DNA from: an uncultured Clostridia bacterium
GTDB taxonomy: Bacteria; Bacillota; Clostridia; TANB77; CAG-465
Assembly (NCBI GenBank): GCA_944388575.1
Contig: CALXJF010000001.1
Coordinates: 1-64,000 of the forward strand
Direction: 5' to 3'
DNA length: 64,000 nucleotides
The notes below the pieces were generated by a model. It was not told the DNA's origin. It saw only the letters and a list, made by a program, of their open reading frames with translations, and ran no database searches. This document shows, in pieces, positions 45,327-54,505 of the stretch. The number at the start of each line of letters is the position of its first letter. Position 1 is the first letter of the stretch. The position numbers and the translations under genes were made by a program.

Positions 45327-46490
45327 TTAATTTCTATTAGTTGAATTAGTAATCGCTGTATTAGTTGCATCACTAGCAAGAGTAATTTCTACTTCTTGTT
45401 CTTTTGAGGCACGTATTACTTTAAGTTTAATTTTATCTCCAATTTTCTTAGTATTTTTATATTCATTTAACTCTTCCATTGTTTTTATTTCCTTATCATC
45501 TACTCCTATTATAATGTCACCTCTTTGAAGACCTGCTTGAGCAGCTGGAGTATTTGCAGAAACTTGAGCAATATATATTCCAGTAGTTAAATTATTTCTT
45601 CTAGCGGTAGATTCATCTATATCTATTCCAGATATACCAATAAATGGCCTTTCTATTTTTCCTTTTGATATCAATTCATCTATAATTGTTATTGCATCAT
45701 CAGTTGGTATAGCAAAGCCTAAGCCTTCAACTTCTGTTGCACCTATTTTTACAGTATTAATACCTATTACCTCCCCTGAAGAATTAACTAAAGCACCACC
45801 ACTGTTTCCAGGATTTATTGCTGCATCAGTTTGAATTAATTTATATGTTCTTCCATCAGTTGTAATTTGTCTATTTAATGCAGATATATATCCAACTGTA
45901 ACACTACCAGCAAATTCTTGACCTAATGGATTTCCTATGGCAACGGCTAACTCACCTACTTTTAAATCAGAAGATTTTCCTATTTTAGCAGCAGTAAGTC
46001 CTGTTTTATTTATTTTTATAACTGCAAGATCTGTAGTTTCATCTCCTCCAACTATTGTTGCCTCTACCTCTTCTTCAGAATTTGGGAATGTTACAATTAC
46101 TTTAGCAGTTGAATTATTAATAGCCGATTCTATAACGTGATAATTTGTTATTATATATCCATCCTCTTTATAAATTATACCTGATCCCTCCTCATCTGCT
46201 TCTGATAAAGAGCCAAATATATCTTGAGACACATAACTTACTTTTACTCCAACTATTGATGGACCAACATTTTCAGCAATTGCAACCACAGGATTCTCTA
46301 CACTTGTAAACTCATAAGATTTAACTGTACTAGATCCATCACTTGAAGTTCCCATTAAACTATCAATCTTATGATCTAAAGCAACATAAGTAAATAAACT
46401 ACCTATAAGTCCTCCTATTAAAGCTATTACTAAAATTATCAATAATTTTGGAGTAGATTTTTTTTCTTTAAACATTATTTTTTCATCCAT
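45327..46490 (-). CDS. HtrA/DegP-like membrane-anchored serine protease
   Basis: 387 residues. N-terminal transmembrane helix (about 15-37), trypsin-like domain with H118 (NYHVIE), D154 (TTDLAVIKI) and S230 (GNSGGALV), and one C-terminal PDZ domain (AQAGLQRGDIIIGVDDKEI). Extracytoplasmic quality-control protease. AGGAGG precedes the start. Last in the transcript after the flavoprotein and methionine-gamma-lyase-like genes (17-nt gap). Confidence 0.94.
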   Translation of the reverse strand: MDEKIMFKEKKSTPKLLIILVIALIGGLIGSLFTYVALDHKIDSLMGTSSDGSSTVKSYEFTSVENPVVAIAENVGPSIVGVKVSYVSQDIFGSLSEADEEGSGIIYKEDGYIITNYHVIESAINNSTAKVIVTFPNSEEEVEATIVGGDETTDLAVIKINKTGLTAAKIGKSSDLKVGELAVAIGNPLGQEFAGSVTVGYISALNRQITTDGRTYKLIQTDAAINPGNSGGALVNSSGEVIGINTVKIGATEVEGLGFAIPTDDAITIIDELISKGKIERPFIGISGIDIDESTARRNNLTTGIYIAQVSANTPAAQAGLQRGDIIIGVDDKEIKTMEELNEYKNTKKIGDKIKLKVIRASKEQEVEITLASDATNTAITNSTNRN

Positions 46491-46507
46491 TTTTTACCTC
46501 CTAAAAA

Positions 46508-47750
46508 TTAATTATTTGCAGCAGCTACCGCTGTTGAAAACGCAATTTGTAAATTATATCCACCTGTAAAGCCATCAATATCTAACACTTCACCTGCAAA
46601 AAACAATCCTTTAATCTTTTTTACTTCCATTGTTTTAGGATTTATTTCTTTTACATCTATTCCACCACAAGTTATTATTGCATAATCTAAAGGCATTAAA
46701 GTAGATATTTCTATCTTAATTTCTTTTATACATTTAACTAAATTTTGTCTTTCAAATTTAGTTATTTGATTAACTTTCTTATCCTCTTTAATTTCAGATT
46801 TCCTAATTATTGTAGGAATTATCTTTTTAGGTAAAAGTTCATTTAAACTATTTTTAAATTCTTTATTTGTATATTTTTCAAAATCTCTACATATTCTCTT
46901 ATCCAATGTTTCAAAACTCAATGCAGGTTTTAAATCGATAATAGCCACAATTTTTTTTGCTTTAAGTTTTTTCTCAAGATCATCTATTCTATTTAAAACA
47001 CTACTTGAACTTAATACAACCGGACCAGTAATTCCAAAATGTGCAAATAGCAATTCTCCAAAATCACAATATATCTCTTTATTAGTTGTTTCATCTATTA
47101 ATTTGTATCCCACATTTCTTAATGACAATCCTTGTAATTCTTTACAAATCATATCATTTGATTTTAAAGGTACTAGTCCAGGAGAAATATGAGTTACATT
47201 TATACCATGTTTTTGAGCTATTTTATATCCATCTCCTTGACTTCCAGTTTTACAATAACTATTTCCACCAGTAGCTATTATACATTTATCACAATCTATA
47301 ACTAAATTATCTAATATAACTCCTTTAACTTTATTATCTCTTATAACTAAATCTTTAATACTACTATTTAATAAAATTTTAACATTATTCTTCTTCAAAC
47401 GCCTTATTAATGCATCAACAACATCACTTGCTTTATCTGAAACAGGAAAAACTCTATTTCCTCGTTCTACTTTTGTTTTCACTCCAAGACTATTAAAAAA
47501 CTCTATTACATCATTATTAGAAAAACTAGAAAAAGAACTATACATAAATTTACTATTTCTTATAACATTCTTTTTAAAGTCTTCAATATCTCCAAAAAAA
47601 GTTAAATTACATCGCCCTTTTCCAGTTATTTTTAATTTATTTCCAAGACTTGAAGTTTTTTCAACTAAAACAACTTCATCACCATTATTTGATGCCACTA
47701 TTGCTGCCATCATTCCGTGCAGCACCACCACCAACAACTACTACCTTCAT
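46508..47750 (-). CDS. HI0933/BaiN-like flavoprotein, requires a +1 frameshift
   Basis: 413 residues after the shift. Begins MKVVVVGGGAA, codon 12 is CGG (47715-47717), and after skipping its C continues GMMAAIVASNNGDEVVLVEK, restoring the FAD-binding GxGxxG motif. The family motif GKGRCNLT and the C-terminal GGYNLQIAFSTA identify the HI0933 group of NAD(P)/FAD-dependent oxidoreductases. In the zero frame only 21 residues would be made. The ATG overlaps the stop of the upstream gene (TAATG), fixing the start. Reaction uncertain; relatives reduce steroid or other substrates. Confidence 0.9.
47715..47717 (-). other. CGG frameshift site in the flavoprotein gene
   Basis: Minus-strand context GCT GCA C GGA ATG ATG. 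The +1 Gly is the third Gly of GxGxxG. Zero frame meets TAA nine codons later. Confidence 0.9.
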
Positions 47751-49019
47751 TAATGATTATCTCCTAAAATTTTATCTACGGCTACACAAATTGCAATCTT
47801 TGCCGACTCATATGTAAGTCCTCCTTGCATATATGCAACATAAGGCTCTCTAATTGGACTATCTGCTGAAAGTTCTATTGAAGCTCCATCAATAAAAGTA
47901 CCTGCAGCCATTATAACTTTATCACTATAACCTGGCATATCCCAAGGATATGGTATTACATGGCTATCAACTGGACTAGCTGATTGTATTCCTTGAATAA
48001 ATTTTATTAACAACTCTTCATCATTTAATTTTATTGCTTGTATTATATCACTTCGTTTTTCATTAAATTTTGGATAAACCTCAAATCCTAAATTTTCCAA
48101 TAATCTCGATGCAAATACTGCTGATTTTAAAGCATTTGATACAACACTTGGAGCTAAAAATAAGCCTTGCAATATATTTCTATTTTGATCTAAAGTTGCT
48201 CCACATTCTTTACCAATACCAGGACAAGTAAGTGTTTGAGCACATAACTTTATTAAATCTTTTCTACCAACTATATATGCACCTGTTTCACAAAGCCCTC
48301 CCCCAATATTTTTTATAAGGCTACCACAAACAATATCAGCTCCAACATCAGTTGGTTCTTGTTTTTCTACAAATTCACCATAGCAATTATCTACCATAAT
48401 TATTACTTTCGTATCAATTTTTCTAATTTCTTCAATCATTTCTTTTATATCACTAATATACAAAGATTTTCTTAAAGCATATCCTTTAGAACGTTGAATA
48501 TGTATTACTTTAACTTTCGTCTTACTAATATAATCAATAATCTTTTTCTTATCAAAATTACAATTTTCTAATAGTTCTATCTCACTATACTTAACTCCAT
48601 AACTTTTCAAAGAAAGTGGATTTTCAGTAATTCCAATAACTTCACATAAAGTATCATATGGTCTTCCAGATATAGCAAGTAGTTCATCATTTGGCATAAG
48701 CAATGCTTTAAGCGATGTTGATAATGCATGTGTACCATTTACAAACTGTACTCTTACCAAACTATCTTCAGTATTAAAAATATCGGCATATATCTTTTCA
48801 ATAACCTCACGACCAGGATCATCATATCCATATCCTGTAGTTTTACCAAAATGCATTCCGTGATACCTGAAATTTATTAAAAGCCTTCATTACTTTTGCC
48901 TGATTATATAATGCTACTTTTTCTATTTCATTAAAAACTACATCTACATCAATTTCTGCTTTTTTAGCATTATCTATTACTTTATTTGATATATCAAACA
49001 AATTAGTAATCTCTTCCAT
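47750..49019 (-). CDS. Methionine-gamma-lyase-like (aluminium-resistance family) PLP enzyme, requires a +1 frameshift
   Basis: 422 residues after the shift, from the ATG at 49019 (AGGTG upstream). Codon 54 is CGG (48858-48860); skipping the C turns QVS-stop-soon into QVSGMHFGKTTGYGYDDPGRE, the family's hallmark. Other motifs: VNGTHALSTSL, VDNCYGEFV and SLIKNIGGG (PLP Lys in IKN). This family is annotated YnbB/aluminium resistance protein; a carbon-sulfur lyase activity is inferred by fold. Cotranscribed with and overlapping the flavoprotein gene. Confidence 0.9.
48858..48860 (-). other. CGG frameshift site in the methionine-gamma-lyase-like gene
   Basis: Minus-strand context GTA TCA C GGA ATG CAT. 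Zero frame stops (TAA) five codons later; the +1 frame encodes GMHFGKTTGYGYDD. Confidence 0.9.
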
Positions 49020-49197
49020 TTTTATCACCTATTATATTATAACACAGTATTAAAATATTTTGAACATAAAAAATCCAATTTCACTAAAATTTCACCCCAC
49101 TTACATATCTCATCACATGTATTAATTTGTATACATCAGAAAATTCTCATATATTATTTTATTTTGCTATATTGTACAATAATATAGGGGTATTTTT

Positions 49198-49371
49198 ATG
49201 GCAATTAATCTAGATTATAAGAAAGATAGGGTAAAAGCTAGTTACAAATCAATTTACTTGAAAGATGAATTAATTGAAAAGATTGAAAAAATCGCAAAAG
49301 AAAATAATTCCTCTTTTAATAATATTGTTGTAAATATGCTAGAATATTGTGTAAATGAAAAAACAAATTAA
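49198..49371 (+). CDS. Small ribbon-helix-helix DNA-binding protein
   Basis: 57 residues: MAINLDYKKDRVKASYKS then IYLKDELIEKIEKIAKENNSSFNNIVVNMLEYCV. One beta strand followed by two helices is the CopG/Arc ribbon-helix-helix pattern. AGGGG 7 nt upstream. Rightward, single gene, converging with the GNAT gene on a shared hairpin. Possibly an orphan antitoxin or regulator; no toxin gene is adjacent. Confidence 0.65.
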   Translation: MAINLDYKKDRVKASYKSIYLKDELIEKIEKIAKENNSSFNNIVVNMLEYCVNEKTN

Positions 49372-49405
49372 AATTCACTCTATCATGCATTTTAGTTATA
49401 AATAC

Positions 49406-49438
49406 AAGGAGTTTAAACAAAAGATGTTTGAACTCCTT
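49406..49438. terminator. Bidirectional terminator
   Basis: Thirteen-base-pair stem AAGGAGTTTAAAC with GTTTGAACTCCTT (one G-T or mismatch position) between the converging genes at 49198 and 49451. Confidence 0.8.
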
Positions 49439-49450
49439 AATTATACATTT

Positions 49451-50017
49451 TTAAATTATATATTTGTTTTTTATATAACTTCCTTCAAAATCTTTAGAAA
49501 GCATGTCCATATGAACAACATCATAATACTTTCCATTCAAAAAATATGCTTCTCTTCTTCTTCCAAATTCCTTAAATCCTACTTTTTTATATACAGAAAT
49601 TGCCCTCTCATTAAATGAGAATACGTGTAACATTATGTTATTTAAGTTTAAATAATTAAATCCATAATCTAATAACAATTTTAAAGTTTCAGTACCTATC
49701 CCTTTATTTCTACTTTCCTCATCACCTAAAAAAATACCTAAAGTTGCACATCTTCTTATATGAGAAACATCATTAAAACCACAGTTTCCAAGTAATTTAT
49801 CAGTTTTTAAGTCTATAATTGCAAACTGATACTTAGGTTCTTTTACATTATTTTCAAGCCAAAGTTTTTCACTTTCTAATGTAGTAATTTTAGTACTAGC
49901 TCCTGTACAATCTGTAACTCTAAAATCATTTAACCATTTAGTATATTCCTCATAATCTTCAATATTCATAGGAGATAAATATACATTTTGTCCTACAATC
50001 TTTTTAAAATATCTCAT
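49451..50017 (-). CDS. GNAT family N-acetyltransferase (RimJ/RimL type)
   Basis: 188 residues from the ATG at 50017 (AAAGGA upstream). Acetyltransferase_3 features: VYLSPMNIEDYEEYTKWLND at the start, acetyl-CoA pyrophosphate loop DEESRNKGIGTETLKLLLDYGF, and NERAISVYKKVGFKEFGRRRE. Acceptor unknown. A terminator separates it from DUF1292 upstream. Confidence 0.88.
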   Translation of the reverse strand: MRYFKKIVGQNVYLSPMNIEDYEEYTKWLNDFRVTDCTGASTKITTLESEKLWLENNVKEPKYQFAIIDLKTDKLLGNCGFNDVSHIRRCATLGIFLGDEESRNKGIGTETLKLLLDYGFNYLNLNNIMLHVFSFNERAISVYKKVGFKEFGRRREAYFLNGKYYDVVHMDMLSKDFEGSYIKNKYII

Positions 50018-50036
50018 AAAAATCACATCCTTTAAA

Positions 50037-50062
50037 AAAATGAGATATTACTATCTCATTTT
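50037..50062 (-). terminator. Terminator of the ireB-ruvX-DUF1292 operon
   Basis: Eleven-base-pair stem AAAATGAGATA/TATCTCATTTT with a 4-nt loop and a T-run on the minus strand. Confidence 0.85.
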
Positions 50063-50073
50063 AAAAAATAATA

Positions 50074-50442
50074 TTATTCTTCTTCATTTTCTAATTCCTG
50101 CTGTTGTTTAATAAATCTATCAAATACTGATTTACCTACTTCTTCATCAGTTACAGTGTCATATACTTCTTCGCCATCTTCTTGTTTTATTTCAAGAATA
50201 ACAACTTCAACATCTTCCTTCTCTTCATCTGTAGCTTCAGAAACTACTAAATATTCTTTTTCATCATCCATAACAACTACATCAAGAATTTCAAACTGAA
50301 CATCTTTTCCATCTTCGTCTGTAAGCGTTATCACAGGACTAAAATCTTCTGGTAATTCGATATCATGAAGATGATCATGCCCACATCCTGCACAACTAGC
50401 ACAACTAGATGCACATCCATTAATTTCTTGTTCTTTATCCAT
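50074..50442 (-). CDS. DUF1292 protein (YrzB family)
   Basis: 122 residues. Acidic protein with a Cys/His-rich N-terminus (six Cys in residues 10-23, CASSCASCAGCGHDH), then the DUF1292 core ITLTDEDGKDVQFEILDVVVMDDEKEYLVV. Third gene of the conserved ireB-ruvX-DUF1292 cluster. Function unknown; the Cys/His stretch could bind a metal. Confidence 0.85.
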   Translation of the reverse strand: MDKEQEINGCASSCASCAGCGHDHLHDIELPEDFSPVITLTDEDGKDVQFEILDVVVMDDEKEYLVVSEATDEEKEDVEVVILEIKQEDGEEVYDTVTDEEVGKSVFDRFIKQQQELENEEE

Positions 50443-50524
50443 TTTTAATCCTCCTAATTAAACATTATTATACACTAATAATTTTATATTGTATATAGTT
50501 TCTACTTAAATTTACAATTTATTT

Positions 50525-50944
50525 TTATTTTTTAGCAATCTTTTCTAAATATCCTTCTAAAATATACGTCGCAGCCATTTTATCCGCATATATATTTTTA
50601 TTTTTTTGGGATATATTTAACTGTCTCATTAATTTATACGCAGAAACCGTAGTTAGTCTCTCATCCCACTTCTCAACTAGACCAACTAATTCTTCAAGTT
50701 TTGGAACTAACCCATCTATTTTTTTAGCCTTGTCAGACAATGTACCATCCATATTTTTAGGATATCCTATTACAATAGTATCAACATCGTACTCTTCAAC
50801 TATTTTTTTAATCCCATTTATAAATTTTTTATCACTATTATTTATAACTAAGTTATCTATTCCTTGAGCTGTCAGATGCAATACATCTGAAACAGCCAAT
50901 CCTACCCTAACATCGCCATAATCTATTGCCAAAATTCTCTTCAT
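50525..50944 (-). CDS. ruvX: Putative pre-16S rRNA nuclease / Holliday junction resolvase RuvX (YqgF)
   Basis: 139 residues, RNase-H-like fold: ILAIDYGDVRVGLAVSD (catalytic Asp), VIGYPKNMDGTLSDKA, WDERLTTVSA (catalytic Asp/Glu) and DKMAATYILEGYL. Trims 16S rRNA ends or resolves junctions. Starts 2 nt after ireB. Confidence 0.95.
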   Translation of the reverse strand: MKRILAIDYGDVRVGLAVSDVLHLTAQGIDNLVINNSDKKFINGIKKIVEEYDVDTIVIGYPKNMDGTLSDKAKKIDGLVPKLEELVGLVEKWDERLTTVSAYKLMRQLNISQKNKNIYADKMAATYILEGYLEKIAKK

Positions 50945-50946
50945 TT

Positions 50947-51192
50947 TTAAATATCCAAATATTTCTTTATCATTTCTTGTAAAAGATCATCTCTTTCAAT
51001 CTTACATATTAATGCTCTAGCATTTTGATGAGACGTAATATAGGTAGGATCTCCAGATAAAATATAACCTATAATTTGACTAACAGGTTCATACCCTTTA
51101 TCTTTCAAAGCTGCAACTACTTGTTCCATTATTTCCCTTACTCTTTTTGATTCATCTTTTTGCGGTGTAAAAACTGTTGTATTTTGATCCAT
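50947..51192 (-). CDS. ireB: IreB family regulatory protein (UPF0297)
   Basis: 81 residues from the ATG at 51192 (AAAGGAG 8 nt upstream). Pattern MDQNTTVFTPQKDESKRVREIMEQVVAALKDKGYEPVSQIIGYILSGDPTYITSHQNAR is the UPF0297 signature, written here in parts: TVFTPQKDES and GYILSGDPTYI. IreB is a substrate of the Ser/Thr kinase IreK in enterococci. First gene of the cluster. Confidence 0.94.
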   Translation of the reverse strand: MDQNTTVFTPQKDESKRVREIMEQVVAALKDKGYEPVSQIIGYILSGDPTYITSHQNARALICKIERDDLLQEMIKKYLDI

Positions 51193-51248
51193 AAAAATCA
51201 CTCCTTTACTTATATAATATATTATTTATCAAATTTATATACATTTTA

Positions 51249-52319
51249 TTATATTATTTTTATTGTATTTACATTTTTCATCCAGTCTATATATGACATT
51301 GTTTTTTGAATTTCTTTTTCAATATTATTTTGTTTTCTCAATGTATGTATTAAAATTTGTGTATCAATTGTAACTTTTTCATCATCAACATACTCATATA
51401 TTTTTTTGTAATTTGAGAGAAGTATTTCAATTTTAGGTTGAATAGCTTCTGCTGTTGTATTTTTTACAAAAATAATAATCCTTAAGCCGCTATATCGTAT
51501 ATATATATTATCACTACCCAAAACTTCTTTAGTTACATTAGCTAATTTTACTAATAATAAATTCCCAACATTTCTATTATATCTATCATTAATATTAGGT
51601 AAATTTGCCATTTTTATAACAATCATCGCTGAATTATTATATGTAGCTAAAAACTTTCTAGCATTAGAATATAAATATACATTATTATAAAAATTAGTTT
51701 GAGTATCAATTATATTTGCTGTTTCCAAAATATTTTGGAACTCAATATTTTCAATAAAATTAGCAATATTTTTTCTAAGTTCTACTAAAATATTATCACT
51801 AAACTTATCTAAATTATTTAATGCTGTATCTTCAAACAATACAAATCCAAGAAAGTTTTGTTCAAAACATATTGGAATAAACAATGCAGTTTTTATATTT
51901 CTTTCAATAGCGCTTTTATATAATAAACTTTTATCTTTTGAAGCTACTATATATTTTACATTTTTCTTAATTATATTTGATTTAAAAGCTTTATCGTTTA
52001 CTATATCTTTTATAGAATTCACATATTCTTTTTCAACATTACTTGCTTTCACTTCAAAAGTATATCCATCAAATAAACATATAGTTGAATATTTTATATT
52101 AAATTTTGATACAAAAGCTTCATTTAAAGATATAATTTTATCAGTAGCCTTAATATCAAGGCTCATAATATCTAACATTTCTTGGACTAAATCCTTTAAA
52201 ATAAGCTCCATCTTATTAGAACATTTTTTTAGCTTTTTTTTATAATCAAAATCAATTGCAAATAAAAGTACAGCAAGTAATATTATTATTAAAAATAATA
52301 TATATATTAAATAATCCAC
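51249..52319 (-). CDS. Membrane-anchored GAF and degenerate GGDEF protein
   Basis: 356 residues with a GTG start. One N-terminal helix (about 3-23), a coiled coil, a GAF-like sensor domain (about 60-190) and a C-terminal domain with GGDEF topology (IDTQTNFYNNVYLY to VTIDTQILIHTL) in which the active-site GGDEF is replaced by YSGLR. Diguanylate cyclase activity is therefore unlikely; a binding or scaffold role is inferred. 29 nt downstream of the TadZ-like gene. Confidence 0.7.
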   Translation of the reverse strand: MDYLIYILFLIIILLAVLLFAIDFDYKKKLKKCSNKMELILKDLVQEMLDIMSLDIKATDKIISLNEAFVSKFNIKYSTICLFDGYTFEVKASNVEKEYVNSIKDIVNDKAFKSNIIKKNVKYIVASKDKSLLYKSAIERNIKTALFIPICFEQNFLGFVLFEDTALNNLDKFSDNILVELRKNIANFIENIEFQNILETANIIDTQTNFYNNVYLYSNARKFLATYNNSAMIVIKMANLPNINDRYNRNVGNLLLVKLANVTKEVLGSDNIYIRYSGLRIIIFVKNTTAEAIQPKIEILLSNYKKIYEYVDDEKVTIDTQILIHTLRKQNNIEKEIQKTMSYIDWMKNVNTIKII

Positions 52320-52348
52320 TACTCATATACCTTCCTTTTTCTTTTGTA

Positions 52349-54046
52349 TTATTTTTTAAATATTCCTCCCTTTTTTCTACCTTGAGATGAATATGATCTT
52401 GTACCTACATTCACAATTCCTGAAACAGGATATATAGAATTAATTATTTTTTCAAGATTAACTTTAAAATCATCTGAAAACGTTGCAAACTTGTTTGAAT
52501 ATTTAAATACCATTTCAATATATTTTCTATAATTTTCTATATCAAAAGGTAATATATAATAAGGTATTGAAGCCGAATTAAATAATTCATCATACATTTT
52601 TAAATCATAACTTGTATATGTAGCTATTCCATCTAAAATATCTTTTGCAGTAAGTACACATTTAACATGCTTATTAATTATAACTCTAATTTTATTCATT
52701 GATATACCTTTAGACTTTAAGTTTCTTAAAAACATTGTCAATTGATTTATATTTAAAATATTCATATCTTGAACCAAATAAATTTCTTGACACAATCTAA
52801 AATAGTCTACAGGAGTAGTAAAATCACAATCAATCAATATAGCATTATTATTCTGTGATATTGTTTCTATAGCTACACTCGAATTATATACTTTCCTATC
52901 CTCTCCAGGCATACCTGTATATATACTTAATTTATCATAAATCAATGGTTCATTCAAACCGTTAGCTGCATATTTTAAACTTTCAGCTGCTATATGTCTT
53001 TTTCCCTCATTATCATAAGTATAAATTGTATATGTATCTCTTTTTTTAGTAAGATCTACAATAGCAGTCTTAATTTTATTTCTAGTTAAATAAGTAGCAA
53101 TAGCATTTATACAAAATGTTGTTCCGACTTTTGAAGCCCCAACAAAACATACAGTTTTTTTATAATCCTTTGGAACCTCATAAACATTTCTAACAACTTC
53201 TTTTTCAACAACTTGAGTTACAACCTGTTGCTGTGGAACTTTTTGTACTACTATTTTTTCTACAATCTCAGGCTCCTTTTTAATCTGGATTGCATTTGCA
53301 TCCTGAGAATTACTTAAAATTTCTTTTGGCTTATATTCAGATGCTTGTGGTTCTACAGTCTGAACAGAAAAATTATCTGGCAACATCATTATATTTTTAT
53401 ATTTTTCACTATTCATAGCCAAATACTGTTTTACGTCTGTTGGTAAAAAGTTACATATTACTCTTAACTGTTCATTTGTATATTGTGTTGAAATCCTATC
53501 AAAAATTTCATTATATTTATCTGTATTTCCATTTTGATTTTTATAATATGAAATTATCCTTTGTATTTCAATTTCAGAAACCTCTGCACTTTTATATACA
53601 TTTTCTCCAACAACATCTTCATAATATTTTTTTACATCCTTTTTAAATAAAGGAGTATGAATAGCATCACAAACTTTTCCTTTAGTTCTATCTTGCCCAG
53701 TAAGTACGGTATACATTCCTAAGTTAAATAATTTAGATAGGAACTCATCACCATGTTTCCTTCTATCTGAAGCAATATAAACTATACTTTTAGAATCAAA
53801 TACGTCTGTCATATTATCTATATTTTTAAAAAGATAATCATCTATTTGAGCATAGTTAGTTGTAGGAAATTTTTCTAATTCTTCCAATAAAACTGCTCTA
53901 TCATAACCACCACTTGCAAGTTCTTGTATAAACTGTTTAAAATAATATACATTTTTATATTCTAATTTTTCATTGTACTTTTCATTATAGAATTTTACAA
54001 TACCCTTTACAGTATCATCATTATTTATTCCAAAAAGAACCTTCAT
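52349..54046 (-). CDS. TadZ/CpaE-like ParA-family protein with a degenerate P-loop
   Basis: 565 residues. The N-terminal half (about 1-215) is receiver-like; a low-complexity linker rich in Gln and Val (QKVPQQQVVTQVVEKEVV) follows; the C-terminal half has SIMIBI ATPase topology. The expected Walker A is degenerate (FVGASKVGTTF, lacking the GKT lysine), but ILIDCDF preserves the Walker B-like strand. Reminiscent of pilus-localising TadZ/CpaE proteins. Clustered with a degenerate GGDEF protein and a VirB2-like membrane protein, suggesting a polar or secretion-associated complex. AGAGG upstream. Confidence 0.6.
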   Translation of the reverse strand: MKVLFGINNDDTVKGIVKFYNEKYNEKLEYKNVYYFKQFIQELASGGYDRAVLLEELEKFPTTNYAQIDDYLFKNIDNMTDVFDSKSIVYIASDRRKHGDEFLSKLFNLGMYTVLTGQDRTKGKVCDAIHTPLFKKDVKKYYEDVVGENVYKSAEVSEIEIQRIISYYKNQNGNTDKYNEIFDRISTQYTNEQLRVICNFLPTDVKQYLAMNSEKYKNIMMLPDNFSVQTVEPQASEYKPKEILSNSQDANAIQIKKEPEIVEKIVVQKVPQQQVVTQVVEKEVVRNVYEVPKDYKKTVCFVGASKVGTTFCINAIATYLTRNKIKTAIVDLTKKRDTYTIYTYDNEGKRHIAAESLKYAANGLNEPLIYDKLSIYTGMPGEDRKVYNSSVAIETISQNNNAILIDCDFTTPVDYFRLCQEIYLVQDMNILNINQLTMFLRNLKSKGISMNKIRVIINKHVKCVLTAKDILDGIATYTSYDLKMYDELFNSASIPYYILPFDIENYRKYIEMVFKYSNKFATFSDDFKVNLEKIINSIYPVSGIVNVGTRSYSSQGRKKGGIFKK

Positions 54047-54073
54047 ACGTTTTTTACCTCTCCATTCGTAAAT

Positions 54074-54397
54074 CTACTTAACGGTTACAAAAGCATAAAA
54101 TAGTGGTAAGCATTGTATTATAACCATAAAAATAGCTATACCTACTATTAGTCTTTGCCCTAATATTTTACTCTCTAAAATTTCAGCACCAGCCACATAA
54201 AATTGATATAAAGCGTAGATGAATATTAATGTAACAACTGGCCATGAATATTTTTGTATAAAAATCAGTATATTCAATGTCGAATCTATTATCTTGTCAT
54301 TTGCAGTAATATCAGTAGCTGCAAATGTAAAATTACTAATTAAAGCTGCCATTATTGCTATAATAATAGCTGTTATTGTTATTTTTTTATAAACCAT
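54074..54397 (-). CDS. VirB2/TrbC-like small membrane protein
   Basis: 107 residues from the ATG at 54397 (AGAGGAG 8 nt upstream). Cleavable-looking signal (ALISNFTFAA), then two hydrophobic helices with a short turn (WPVVTLIFIYALYQFYVAGAEI and LIVGIAIFMVIIQCLPLFYAF). This resembles the VirB2/TrbC conjugative-pilin family, but such small two-helix proteins also occur outside conjugation. 27 nt before the TadZ-like gene. Confidence 0.5.
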   Translation of the reverse strand: MVYKKITITAIIIAIMAALISNFTFAATDITANDKIIDSTLNILIFIQKYSWPVVTLIFIYALYQFYVAGAEILESKILGQRLIVGIAIFMVIIQCLPLFYAFVTVK

Positions 54398-54505
54398 AAT
54401 TATTACTCCTCTAAAACTAGTATAACATAAAAAGTTCACATTACTTATTATATTTTACTATAAAGGTAAAAAAATATCAAGCAATATAACATAAAAAAGT
54501 AAAAT

